This document shows, piece after piece, positions 1-8,142 of a DNA stretch of 64,000 nucleotides (positions within the stretch are counted from its first letter, which is position 1; each line of letters opens with the position of its first letter). The position numbers and the translations under genes were made by a program. Origin of the DNA: Embleya hyalina (GTDB lineage: Bacteria; Actinomycetota; Actinomycetes; Streptomycetales; Streptomycetaceae); the NCBI RefSeq assembly GCF_003967355.1, contig NZ_BIFH01000014.1, forward strand, positions 124,001 to 188,000, read 5' to 3'. The notes beneath the pieces are model-generated. The model saw only the letters and a list, made by a program, of their open reading frames with translations, was not told the DNA's origin and did not search any database.

Positions 1-547
1 CCCCGAAGATCTCCAGCATCCGGGCGGCGGTGTATCCGGACACGCCGCCGAAGTGCTCGTCCGACACGATCGAGAAGTAGATGTCGCCGTCGACCGAGTA
101 GGCCGCCTCCTTGGCGAGCAGGTCCTCGATCAGCGGCACGATGAGCGGGATCGCCTCGACCACGCCGATGTAGTTCGCCGGCGGGAGCACCCGCAGCGAC
201 GCCATGTCCTCGCGGAACAGCGCGGTCTCGCGCTCCGCCAATTCGACCCAGTCGACGCCGTCGCGCACGGCCCGCTCCAGGAGGGGGTCGTCCACGTCGG
301 TGACGTTCTGCACGTAGTCCACGGTGTGGCCGGCATCCCGCCAGACCCGCTGGAGCAGGTCGAAGGCGACATACGTGGCCGCGTGGCCCATGTGGGTCGC
401 GTCGTACGGCGTGATGCCGCACACGTACAACCGCGCGACCGGTCCCGGGGTGACCGTCACCAGCTCGTGCACGGAACTGTCGTGCACGCGCAGGGACGCA
501 CCCTGACCAGGGAGAACGGGGAGCTCGGGTGCAGGCCAGGCATACAT
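1..547 (-). CDS. mshC: MshC, cysteine ligase of mycothiol biosynthesis (3' end outside window)
   Basis: ATP-dependent ligase joining L-cysteine to GlcN-Ins, the penultimate step of mycothiol synthesis in the cytoplasm. The first 182 residues are present; the frame runs off the left edge. The class I cysteinyl-tRNA-synthetase-like core is visible: the zinc-ligand cysteine at about residue 43 in [14 protein letters not shown], which also holds the HIGH-like element, then a [13 protein letters not shown] segment. The ATG at 547 is chosen because [10 protein letters not shown] matches the family N-terminus; the ATG four bases further in is out of frame. The family is about 410 aa. It is followed upstream by SCO1664/DUF3090/phosphomutase genes, the order known from streptomycetes. 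Confidence 0.93.
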   Translation of the reverse strand, partial: MYAWPAPELPVLPGQGASLRVHDSSVHELVTVTPGPVARLYVCGITPYDATHMGHAATYVAFDLLQRVWRDAGHTVDYVQNVTDVDDPLLERAVRDGVDWVELAERETALFREDMASLRVLPPANYIGVVEAIPLIVPLIEDLLAKEAAYSVDGDIYFSIVSDEHFGGVSGYTAARMLEIFG

Positions 548-695
548 ACGTATGAGCCTAACGTCCGCGGGGGGTGAAGATCTTCCAGGGTTGGCAGACG
601 AATATCCGCGTCTTTACCGGCGCGCGGCGTGCGGGGCGCGTCGGCCGGTGCCGTCGACCGGGAACGCCCGGTCGACCCATGAATTTCATGTCGAG

Positions 696-1520
696 TCAGA
701 TCGGCGGCCACGGAATCACGTGCCGGCGGCCGTCCGGCTTCGGCAGCCGGCCCTCGGCGAGCAGAACTCTCACCCGTTCGCGGGTGGCCTCGACCTCGTC
801 CGGCGTAATCAGCTTGCCCAGACGCACACCCAGCGCACCGTGCAACTCCTCGGCCAGCGAGGTCAGCGCGGCGCGCGCGGAGGCGGGCAGCGGTTCGCCG
901 GCCCAACCCCACAGGAGGGTGCGGAGTTTGTCCTCGACGTGGAAGCAGATGCCGTGATCGATTCCGTACACGTGGCCGGCCGGACCGGGCAGGAGGTGGC
1001 CGCCCTTGCGGTCGGCGTTGTTGATCACCGCGTCGAACACGGCGATCCGCTGCAGGACGTCGCCGGCGGCGTGCACGAGCAGGGCGGGCTGCTCCTTGCC
1101 CTGTTCGTCGGGGACGACCACGTGTGCGATCGGCTTCCAGGCCGGTCCGGGGTCGACCGCCGGCAGGATCGCGACCGGCTCGGGCTCGTCGTCGGCCCGC
1201 TTGTGGTCGATCCACAACTGGCACATGCCCGCGCCGTACGGGCCCTCCCGGAACACCGTGGTCGGCACGATGTTCCAGCCCAGCGCCTCGGACACCTCGT
1301 ACGCCGCCACCTCGCGCCCCGCGAGCGTGCCGTCGGGGAAGTCCCACAGCGGACGCTCGCCCGCGACCGGCTTCCACACGCACGGCAGGGAGACGCCGTC
1401 GAGCGTCGCGACGCAGTACAGCGTGGCGTTGGAGGCGTCCTCCAGGCGCGCCCGCACCGTCAGCTCACCCCGGCGCAACAGCTCCGGGACGGCGGCGGCG
1501 TCGAGGACCGTGTCGGTCAA
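696..1520 (-). CDS. SCO1664-family protein, kinase-like fold
   Basis: About 274 aa. It carries a CVWKPVAGERPLWDFP segment near the N-terminus, an INNADRKGGH motif and an IDHG motif. These resemble the lysine, catalytic loop and metal-binding elements of phosphatidylinositol 3/4-kinase or HipA-type kinases; actual kinase activity is inference. A longer frame opens at 1589, but the TTG at 1520 overlaps the DUF3090 stop (TTGA) and leaves a natural N-terminus, so I place the start there. It is translationally coupled to DUF3090 and ends 149 bp before the mshC start. The substrate is unknown. Confidence 0.8.
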   Translation of the reverse strand: MTDTVLDAAAVPELLRRGELTVRARLEDASNATLYCVATLDGVSLPCVWKPVAGERPLWDFPDGTLAGREVAAYEVSEALGWNIVPTTVFREGPYGAGMCQLWIDHKRADDEPEPVAILPAVDPGPAWKPIAHVVVPDEQGKEQPALLVHAAGDVLQRIAVFDAVINNADRKGGHLLPGPAGHVYGIDHGICFHVEDKLRTLLWGWAGEPLPASARAALTSLAEELHGALGVRLGKLITPDEVEATRERVRVLLAEGRLPKPDGRRHVIPWPPI

Positions 1521-2086
1521 CGCCGGTATCCGTTGGCGCGCGGGCAGATGTGGCCCTCGGCGTCCATCGGCAGCCCGCAGAAGGGACACGCCGGTCGCCC
1601 GGCCGCGACCACGAGCAGCGCACGCTTCGCGAACGCCCGGGCCTGTCCGCCGGTGAGCCGCACACGGAGCAGCGGCGGGCCGTCCTCGTCGTCGTCATCG
1701 CCGAGCAGGGTGTCCTCGGGGGAGTCGTCGTCCGGGACCTGGGCCTGTGCCTCGACCACGAGTCGTTCGTCGTCGGCGTCCCACGCCAGGGCCATCGTGC
1801 CGACCCGGAACTCCTCCAGGATCGGCGGCAACAGCGGCCCGGAGTCCTCCAGTTCGGCGGGCGTCACGGCCGGTACGGCGGTCTCGCCCCCGGTGCGGCG
1901 CACCAGCTCGTCGAGGAGTTCGTCGACACGTTCGGCCAGGACGGACACCTGGGTCTTCTCCAGCGCGACGCTCGTCACGCGGCCGGCGGCGGAGGCCTGG
2001 AGGAAGAAGGTTCGCTGGCCGGGCTCACCCACGGTGCCGGCGACGAAACGGTCCGGGGGGTCGTACAGGAAGACCTGGCGGGGCAC
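1517..2086 (-). CDS. DUF3090 family protein
   Basis: A 189-aa actinobacterial protein of unknown function. N-terminal beta-rich region (PRQVFLYDPPDRFVAG), an acidic linker (DDDSPEDTLLGDDDDED) around residues 117-133, and a C-terminal CPFCG-x9-CPR pair that looks like a small zinc-ribbon knuckle. GTG start with an upstream GGAG. It overlaps the SCO1664-type gene by 4 bases and lies 93 bp after the phosphomutase gene. The four-gene neighbourhood with mshC is a conserved actinomycete arrangement; no biochemical role is assigned. Confidence 0.85.
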   Translation of the reverse strand: MPRQVFLYDPPDRFVAGTVGEPGQRTFFLQASAAGRVTSVALEKTQVSVLAERVDELLDELVRRTGGETAVPAVTPAELEDSGPLLPPILEEFRVGTMALAWDADDERLVVEAQAQVPDDDSPEDTLLGDDDDEDGPPLLRVRLTGGQARAFAKRALLVVAAGRPACPFCGLPMDAEGHICPRANGYRR

Positions 2087-2179
2087 GATCTGCTCCGTGT
2101 TTCTGTCGAGAGCGGGACGGGGTGGTCGGTCGGGTCGGTCGGCGAGGGCGCGCGGGGGGAGTGCGCCCTCCGAAGAACC

Positions 2180-2905
2180 CTACGGCGCGCCGGCTCCGCC
2201 GCCCACCACCGCGTCGCCGGACGCCGGCCCGTGCCGTCCGTCGGGCGGCGGCAGCAGGCCGGCCACCGAGCCGCCGGTGTCGTTGAGGCGGCCGACGGAC
2301 GGCCGGTGGGCACCGTACGTGATCACCGTGAGCGAGCACGGATCCACCTGGATCCGCTGGAACAGGTCCAGGTGCATCCCGAGCGCGTCCGCGACCAGCG
2401 CCTTGATCACGTCGCCGTGCGAGCAGACCAGGTACATCGCGTCGGGTCCGTGCTCGGCGGCGATGCGCTCGTTCCAGTCGCGGACCGCGTCCACCGCGCG
2501 GGCCTGGGTGGTCCGCAGCGCCTCGCCGCCCGGGCCGGGGAAGGTGACCGCGCTCGGATGCGTCTGCACGGTCTTCCACAGCGGATCCTCGGCGAGCTTC
2601 TTCAGCTCCTGCCCGGTCCAGTCGCCGTAGCGGCACTCGCCGACCCGCTCGTCGACCTGCGCGCCCGCGTCGAGCGCGAACTTGGTCCCGAGCCGGGCCG
2701 TCAGCACCGCCTCCGAGGTCTGTCGGCAGCGCTCCAGCGGGCTGGTCACCACCGCCGCGAGCGGCACCTCGGCGATCCGCGCCGCCAGCGCGGCGGCCTG
2801 TTCCTCGCCCCGATCGTCCAGGAACACCCCCGGCGTCCAACCGGCGAGGACTCCGGAGGAGTTGGCCGTGGTCCGTCCGTGCCGAACAAAGAGCACCGTC
2901 GTCAT
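2180..2905 (-). CDS. MSMEG_4193-family putative phosphomutase (histidine phosphatase superfamily)
   Basis: 241 aa with the phosphohistidine motif LFVRHGRT (His9) at the extreme N-terminus, the conserved TSPLERCRQT arginine/acid region, and the second catalytic histidine in LVCSHGDVIKALVADAL. It is expected to be a phosphoglycerate-mutase-like phosphatase or mutase; the substrate is not known. The frame is open to 3073 but the ATG at 2905 gives the exact family N-terminus MTTVLFVRHGRT. Divergent from corA across a 148-bp G-rich intergenic region. Confidence 0.88.
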   Translation of the reverse strand: MTTVLFVRHGRTTANSSGVLAGWTPGVFLDDRGEEQAAALAARIAEVPLAAVVTSPLERCRQTSEAVLTARLGTKFALDAGAQVDERVGECRYGDWTGQELKKLAEDPLWKTVQTHPSAVTFPGPGGEALRTTQARAVDAVRDWNERIAAEHGPDAMYLVCSHGDVIKALVADALGMHLDLFQRIQVDPCSLTVITYGAHRPSVGRLNDTGGSVAGLLPPPDGRHGPASGDAVVGGGAGAP

Positions 2906-3053
2906 GGGGTCAAGCCTATGTCGGGGTGGTGTGGGCGCCGTGCGCGAGGCGTGCGCAAGGGGTGGGTGGGGTGTGGGAGGGGCGTGGGAGGGGGCGGCGG
3001 GGGCGGAGCGTCGAGCCGAGTCGGCCGGCCGGGCGAGCCGGCAAACTGGCCCG

Positions 3054-4028
3054 GTGATCGTCGACTGCGCCATCTACACGAACGGCCGCCGAACCGAAGG
3101 GCCCAGCGACTTCTCCGACGCGCTGGACGAGGCTCGGCGGGTCGGTGACTCGTTCCTGTGGATCGGGCTGCACGAGCCGACGCCGACCGAGTTCGACCTG
3201 GTGACGAGCGAGTTCGGGCTGCACCCGCTGGCGGTCGAGGACGCGTTGCACGCGCACCAGCGGCCCAAGCTGGAGACCTACGACGACTCGATCTTCCTGG
3301 TCCTGAAGACGCTCCACTACTACGACGAGACCTCGTCCGTGGAGACCGGCGAGCTGATGATGTTCATCGGCGACTCGTTCGTGGTCACCGTCCGGCACGG
3401 TCCGGGCGCGGAGCTGAAGTCGGTGCGCCGCCGGGTGGAGAAGCAGCCCAAGCTGCTCAGGCACGGCCCCGGTGCGGTGATGTACGCGGTCGCCGACGCG
3501 GTCGTGGACGCCTATCTCGCGATCGCCGGCGAGTTGGAGACCGACCTGGAGGAGCTGGAGGCGCGGGTCTTCTCGGCGAGCCGGGAGAACGACGCCGAGC
3601 GGATCTACCTGCTCAAGCGCGAGGTCCTGGAGTGCCGGCGCGCCGCGCTGCCGCTGATCGAGCCGATACGCCGGCTGGCCACGTCCGAGGTCGCCTTCGT
3701 CCCCGCCGACACCCGGCCGTTCTTCCGGGACGTGGCCGACCACGTGACCAGGGTCACCGAGCAGATCGAGTCGTTCGACCGGTTGTTGTCGGACGTGCTG
3801 GGCGCGCACCTCGCGCAGGTGGGCGTGCGACAGAACGAGGACATGCGCAAGATCTCCGCGTGGGCGGCGATCTTCGCGGTGCCGACGATGATCGCGGGCG
3901 TGTACGGGATGAACTTCGACCACATGCCGGAGTTGAAGTCGGCGTGGGGGTATCCGGGGGCGGTGGTGCTGATGGTGCTGTCGTGCGTGGGGCTGTATCG
4001 CATGTTCCGGCGGAGCGGGTGGTTGTAG
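3054..4028 (+). CDS. corA: CorA-type magnesium/cobalt channel
   Basis: 324-aa inner-membrane divalent cation channel. The cytoplasmic N-terminal domain and long helical stalk are followed by two C-terminal transmembrane helices; the signature GMN tripeptide (residues about 285-287, YGMNFDHMPE) sits in the periplasmic loop between them, and the protein ends in a basic tail. The GTG at 3054 (VIVDCAIYTNGRR) is preferred over the much longer open frame because it starts the recognisable domain; no strong Shine-Dalgarno is visible, so the start is approximate. Confidence 0.9.
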   Translation: MIVDCAIYTNGRRTEGPSDFSDALDEARRVGDSFLWIGLHEPTPTEFDLVTSEFGLHPLAVEDALHAHQRPKLETYDDSIFLVLKTLHYYDETSSVETGELMMFIGDSFVVTVRHGPGAELKSVRRRVEKQPKLLRHGPGAVMYAVADAVVDAYLAIAGELETDLEELEARVFSASRENDAERIYLLKREVLECRRAALPLIEPIRRLATSEVAFVPADTRPFFRDVADHVTRVTEQIESFDRLLSDVLGAHLAQVGVRQNEDMRKISAWAAIFAVPTMIAGVYGMNFDHMPELKSAWGYPGAVVLMVLSCVGLYRMFRRSGWL

Positions 4029-4243
4029 CGGGGCGGGTGGCGCGGGCGCGTCCGGGACTCCGGCCCCGGCGGCGTGTCCTTTGTCGGGTGCGGTCGTTGA
4101 ACTCGATACCGGCCGTGGCGGGGATGCACTGGACTCCCCCGCCGCGGCCTGATCTCGCTCCGTGAGCGATCAAGCGGTGGACGCCGGCACCGCCCACGCC
4201 GGACTCTCGTAGGCTTCTGCTTGTACAGACGCGGCGGAAGCAG

Positions 4244-4873
4244 GTGGGGATGTTCGGCAAGTCGGGCAGGCAGCGCACATCGGGGCCGCGCCCGGCCCAG
4301 GTTCCGGGGGCCGGAGCCGCCGGGGCCGACTGGTCCGCGCACACGCAGTTGGAGGACGCGGTGCGGTCCTACCTGCTGCACCCGGACGTGGCGATGGAGG
4401 CCCTGGGCTCGGTGCTGGGCCGCCGTCCGGTGCGCGGATTCACCCTCGAACGGGTCGTGGACATCAACGCGAACGGCACCTCGGTCTGGCAGGAGGCGGC
4501 GGTCTGCGACGACCGGCGCCTGGTGTTGTGGCACAGCGAGGACATGACCGACCCGTCCGCGCCCGGCGGCACGGTGCTGGATTCGTCCGTGCAGGTGATT
4601 CCGCTCGGCTCGGTGTCGCACGTCGGGATACGCACCCTGGTGGGCACCGACAACGACGGGCGGCGGCAACTGCGCGGCGCGTTCGTGTTCCTGGCCACGC
4701 CGACGCTGCAGGAGGTGGCGACGGTGCGCGGGGAGGACGGCGCCTCGACGGGGCGCTTCCGGCAGGAGGCGTACCGGTTCAGCAAGTCGTTGGAGGACGG
4801 CGGGCCGGGACAGATTCGCCGCCTCCTGGAGTTCGCCGAGGTGGTCGCGGCCCGGGTGCCGGGGCCGCGCTGA
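4244..4873 (+). CDS. Conserved hypothetical protein, about 209 aa
   Basis: Not recognised with confidence. The N-terminal 30 residues are low-complexity and basic; the rest reads as a mixed alpha/beta single domain (ERVVDINANGTSVWQEA, RLVLWHSEDMTD, IPLGSVSHVGIRT) with a helical end (RQEAYRFSKSLEDG). The pattern of a tested value (RLVLWH) followed by a strand with SVSHVGIRT recalls PH-like families such as DUF5998, but sequence match is weak. GTG at 4244 or ATG at 4250 are both possible. No transmembrane segments. It stands alone, convergent with the LLM oxidoreductase. Confidence 0.6.
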   Translation: MGMFGKSGRQRTSGPRPAQVPGAGAAGADWSAHTQLEDAVRSYLLHPDVAMEALGSVLGRRPVRGFTLERVVDINANGTSVWQEAAVCDDRRLVLWHSEDMTDPSAPGGTVLDSSVQVIPLGSVSHVGIRTLVGTDNDGRRQLRGAFVFLATPTLQEVATVRGEDGASTGRFRQEAYRFSKSLEDGGPGQIRRLLEFAEVVAARVPGPR

Positions 4874-4987
4874 CGGTGTCGGCGGGCCCGGGTGTCGGGC
4901 CGCGCCGGGATGTCGGGGGTAGGGGGCTTCGGGCGCGGCGTGGGCGGTCGTGCGGCGGGCCCGAGGCGCGTCGGGCCCGCCGTCGGG

Positions 4988-6037
4988 TCAGGAGCCGGTG
5001 CCGGAGAGGTCCAGCGCCTCGGCGGCCAGGCGCAGCGCCGCCACCCGTTCGTCGAGGGTGTTGCCGTTCGGCGCGATGGTCAGGGTGGTCACGCCGGTGT
5101 CGGCGTAGGCCTGCATCCGCTCCGCGATCCGCTCCCGGCCGCCGAGCAGGCTGGTCTTGTCGATGAAGTCGTACGGGACGGCCGCGCCCGCGCCGGCGTA
5201 GTCCTTCGCCAGGAATTTGTCCTGGATCTCCTTGGCCTCGGCCTCGTAGCCCATGCGAACCGCGAGCCGGTTGTAGAAGTTCTGCTCCCGGCTGCCCATC
5301 CCGCCGACGTACAACGCGGCGTAGCCGCGCACCTGTTCGGCCGCCTGCCGAGGGTCGTCGCCGACCACGAGCGGGACGGTCGGCACGACGTCGAAGTCGG
5401 TCATCGCCAGACCGGCCTTCTCCCGGCCGGCGCGGATGTGTACGAGCGAGTCCTCGGCGTGCTCCGGGGCGTAGAAGATGCCCAGCCAGCCGTCGGCGAT
5501 CTCGCCGGTCAGCTCCAGGTTCTTCGGGCCCACGGCGGCGATGTAGAGCGGGATGTGCTCGCGCACCGGGTGCACGGTGAGCTTGAGCGGCTTGCCCGGG
5601 CCGCCGGGCAGCGGCAGCGTCCAGGTGGCGCCCTCGTGGGCGACCCGCTCGCGGCGCATCGCCTTGCGGATCACCTCGACATACTCGCGGGTGCGGGCGA
5701 GCGGCTTGTCGAACTTGACCCCGTACCAGCCCTCGGACACCTGCGGCCCGGACACGCCCAGGCCGAGCCGGAACCGGCCGCCGGAGAGCACGTCCAGCGT
5801 CGCGGCGGTCATCGCGGTCATGGTCGGCGTGCGGGCCGGGATCTGGAAGATCGCCGAGCCGACGTCGATCCGGGTGGTCTGCGCCGCGACCCAGGACAGC
5901 ACGGTGGCCGCGTCCGAGCCGTAGGCCTCCGCGGCCCAGCAGACCGCGTAGCCGAGTCGGTCCGCCTCCTGGGCGACCGCCAGATTGTCGGCGTCGTTGC
6001 CGGCGCCGAAGTAGCCGAGGTTGATTCCGAGTCGCAT
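4988..6037 (-). CDS. LLM-class F420-dependent oxidoreductase
   Basis: 349-aa luciferase-like monooxygenase fold (TIM barrel). The start MRLGINLGYFG, the ADRLGYAVCWAAEAYGSDAAT segment, RLGLGVSGPQVSEGWYG, and ADGWLGIFYAPEH are typical of actinobacterial F420-dependent members of the LLM class. It is expected to transfer hydride between F420H2 (or FMNH2) and an unknown small substrate in the cytoplasm. Divergent from the aldo/keto reductase gene across about 210 bp, so the two may share a control region. Confidence 0.88.
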   Translation of the reverse strand: MRLGINLGYFGAGNDADNLAVAQEADRLGYAVCWAAEAYGSDAATVLSWVAAQTTRIDVGSAIFQIPARTPTMTAMTAATLDVLSGGRFRLGLGVSGPQVSEGWYGVKFDKPLARTREYVEVIRKAMRRERVAHEGATWTLPLPGGPGKPLKLTVHPVREHIPLYIAAVGPKNLELTGEIADGWLGIFYAPEHAEDSLVHIRAGREKAGLAMTDFDVVPTVPLVVGDDPRQAAEQVRGYAALYVGGMGSREQNFYNRLAVRMGYEAEAKEIQDKFLAKDYAGAGAAVPYDFIDKTSLLGGRERIAERMQAYADTGVTTLTIAPNGNTLDERVAALRLAAEALDLSGTGS

Positions 6038-6246
6038 CTCCGCGGACCCCCTGTTCGACGTCTGTCCGACGTCCGTCTCACGCCCGGACGGCGTTCGTCC
6101 GGCGTTCGTCCGACTGGTTGGCGGTACCTGTTGCCTCGGCCGACCCTACCGCGTGACCTACCCGTCGGTAACCTGTCTCGCCGGCATACCGCCGAACGGC
6201 CCCGCCAACGGCGGCGCGGGGGAGGGAACGGCTAGTCTCCGGTGCC

Positions 6247-7227
6247 ATGGAGCAGCGACATCTCGGCCGCACCGGCCTGCGGGTCTCCCGCATGGGGCTG
6301 GGCACCATGACGTGGGGACGAGACACCGACGAGCACGACGCGGCCGACCAGATGAAGGCGTATCTGGACGCCGGTGGGAACCTCGTGGACACCGCCGACG
6401 TATACGCGGACGGTGAGGCCGAGTACATGATCGGCCGTCTCCTCGACGGGTACATCCCGCGCTCGGAGGTGGTGATCGCGACCAAGGCCGCGAGCGTGCC
6501 GTACAGCGAGCGCCGCTTCGACGGTTCGCGCGGCCACCTGCTCCAGGCGCTCGACCACTCGCTGGCCCGCCTCGGCACCGACCACGTCGACCTGTGGCAG
6601 TTGCACGCGTACGACCCGTCGACGCCGCTGGAGGAGACCCTGCACGCGCTCGACCTGGCGGTCACCAGCGGGCGGGCCAGGTATGTCGGGGTGTCCAACT
6701 TCTCCGGCTGGCAGCTGGCGAAGGCGGCCACGTGGCAGTCGGCGGCCCCCGGCCGCGTGGTCGTGGCCAGCACCCAGGTGGAGTATTCGCTGCTGCAACG
6801 CGGCATCGAACGCGAGGTCCTGCCCGCGGCCCTCGATCTGGGCGTCGGCCTGCTCCCGTGGTCGCCGCTGGGGCGCGGGGTGCTGACGGGGAAGTATCGC
6901 CACGCCATGCCCGCCGACTCCCGGGGCGCCTCCGCGCACATGGGCCCCTTCGTCGCCCCGTACCTGGACGACCACTCCCGCCGCATCGTCGACGCCCTGG
7001 CCACCGCCGCCGACGGCCTCGGCGCGGCCCCGATCGAGGTGGCCCTGGCCTGGGTCCGCGACCGCCCGGGCGTGGTGTCGCCGATCGTGGGCGCGCGCAA
7101 CGCCGGGCAGCTCCGGGCGTCGTTGGCGGCCGAGTCCATGACCCTTCCCACCGAGATCCGCAACGCGCTGGAGGACGTCTCCCAGCCGATGACGGGCTAC
7201 CCGGACGACTCGTGGAGCCAGGCTTAG
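6247..7227 (+). CDS. Aldo/keto reductase
   Basis: 326-aa NADPH-dependent (beta/alpha)8-barrel reductase. The catalytic tetrad is complete: Asp48 in VDTADVY, Tyr53, Lys80 in VVIATKAAS and His120 in LWQLHAYD. The C-terminal phosphate-binding region SPIVGARNAGQL is also present. It resembles the family of L-glyceraldehyde 3-phosphate / voltage-gated potassium channel beta-like reductases; substrate unknown. ATG start with the recognisable MEQRHLGRTGLRVS N-terminus. Confidence 0.9.
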   Translation: MEQRHLGRTGLRVSRMGLGTMTWGRDTDEHDAADQMKAYLDAGGNLVDTADVYADGEAEYMIGRLLDGYIPRSEVVIATKAASVPYSERRFDGSRGHLLQALDHSLARLGTDHVDLWQLHAYDPSTPLEETLHALDLAVTSGRARYVGVSNFSGWQLAKAATWQSAAPGRVVVASTQVEYSLLQRGIEREVLPAALDLGVGLLPWSPLGRGVLTGKYRHAMPADSRGASAHMGPFVAPYLDDHSRRIVDALATAADGLGAAPIEVALAWVRDRPGVVSPIVGARNAGQLRASLAAESMTLPTEIRNALEDVSQPMTGYPDDSWSQA

Positions 7228-8142
7228 GCGGGCGGGCCGGGCGTCGGTGACCCGATCGGGGCGCGGACGGCGAAGGGGCTCACACCGGGTTCGGGGCACC
7301 CGGCCCGGCCGGAACGATCCGTCGGCCCGCGGCACCTGGAACTCCAGGGTCGCGGTGAAGCCCGGCTCCTCGTACTCGCGCACCACGCGGCCGTGTTCGC
7401 CGGTCCGGCAGCGGCGAACACGGCCGCGATGTCGAGGTTGCCGTGCCTCGTATCGGTGACCGGGAGGTACGGGTGGAGCTCCGGCTCGTCGGCCGGTGGC
7501 GCGAACTCCGGGGCCTCGTCGGTCGGTACGGAGCCGCCGGTGGTGCGGTTCGGCGGGTTGCGGGTTGCGGGTTCCGGCAGATCCGTGTCCGGCCGGCCCG
7601 GGTGTGGCGCATTGCCTGCTCGGGGATCGGCGGGGGCTCCCACTTCAGGGTTGCGGGCGGGTCGGGGCGGCCGGTCGGGAGCAGCCGGGTGGTGTGTTCG
7701 CAGAGCATCGATGGGAAGTCCGGTACGTGGTCGAGGCCGCCTTGGGTGGTCTTGATGTCGATCCTGGTGTCCTTCCCGCCCTCCGGTGCACTGCCGGGCG
7801 GTGGGCACGGTATTGCCGCAGGGCCGACGGGCGAGGTGGTGGCCGGAGGTGTGGCCGCTCGGGTGTCGGTCGGTCCTGGTTGGTTGGGTGTGCGGAGGGT
7901 GTGGCTCGCGGGCTCTCGGGCTCGTGGGCTCTCGGGGCGAGGTCGGTGATCGGGTGTTCCGGGGCGTGCGGGTCGGTGGGTTTCGCTGAATCGGGTGGGT
8001 CGAGGGGCGCGGCTTCGGTGCGGCGGAAGGCGTCGGAGGGCTGGGTGCGGCAGTTTGGGACCATCGATTCCGGCGAGGGTCGGTGACACCGGCGCGGCCG
8101 GTTGTATGTCGGGGTGTTCGAGCGGACGAGTGTGGGTCGGGT
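7228..8142 (+). other. Gap with no convincing gene
   Basis: About 915 bp. The + strand is strongly G-rich and the C-rich minus strand stays open in several frames, but those translations are Pro/Arg/Thr-rich and match nothing I know. One short minus-strand stretch at 7300-7386 (REYEEPGFTATLEFQVPRADGS) reads like genuine protein. It cannot be joined to an upstream domain without a frameshift, so it may be a gene remnant. Small direct repeats (GGGCTCTCGGG, about 7910-7940) occur. Confidence 0.4.

Noticed and set aside
2916-3923. 335-aa minus-strand frame
   Set aside because: Shadow of corA, whose GMN motif and membrane helices are unambiguous.
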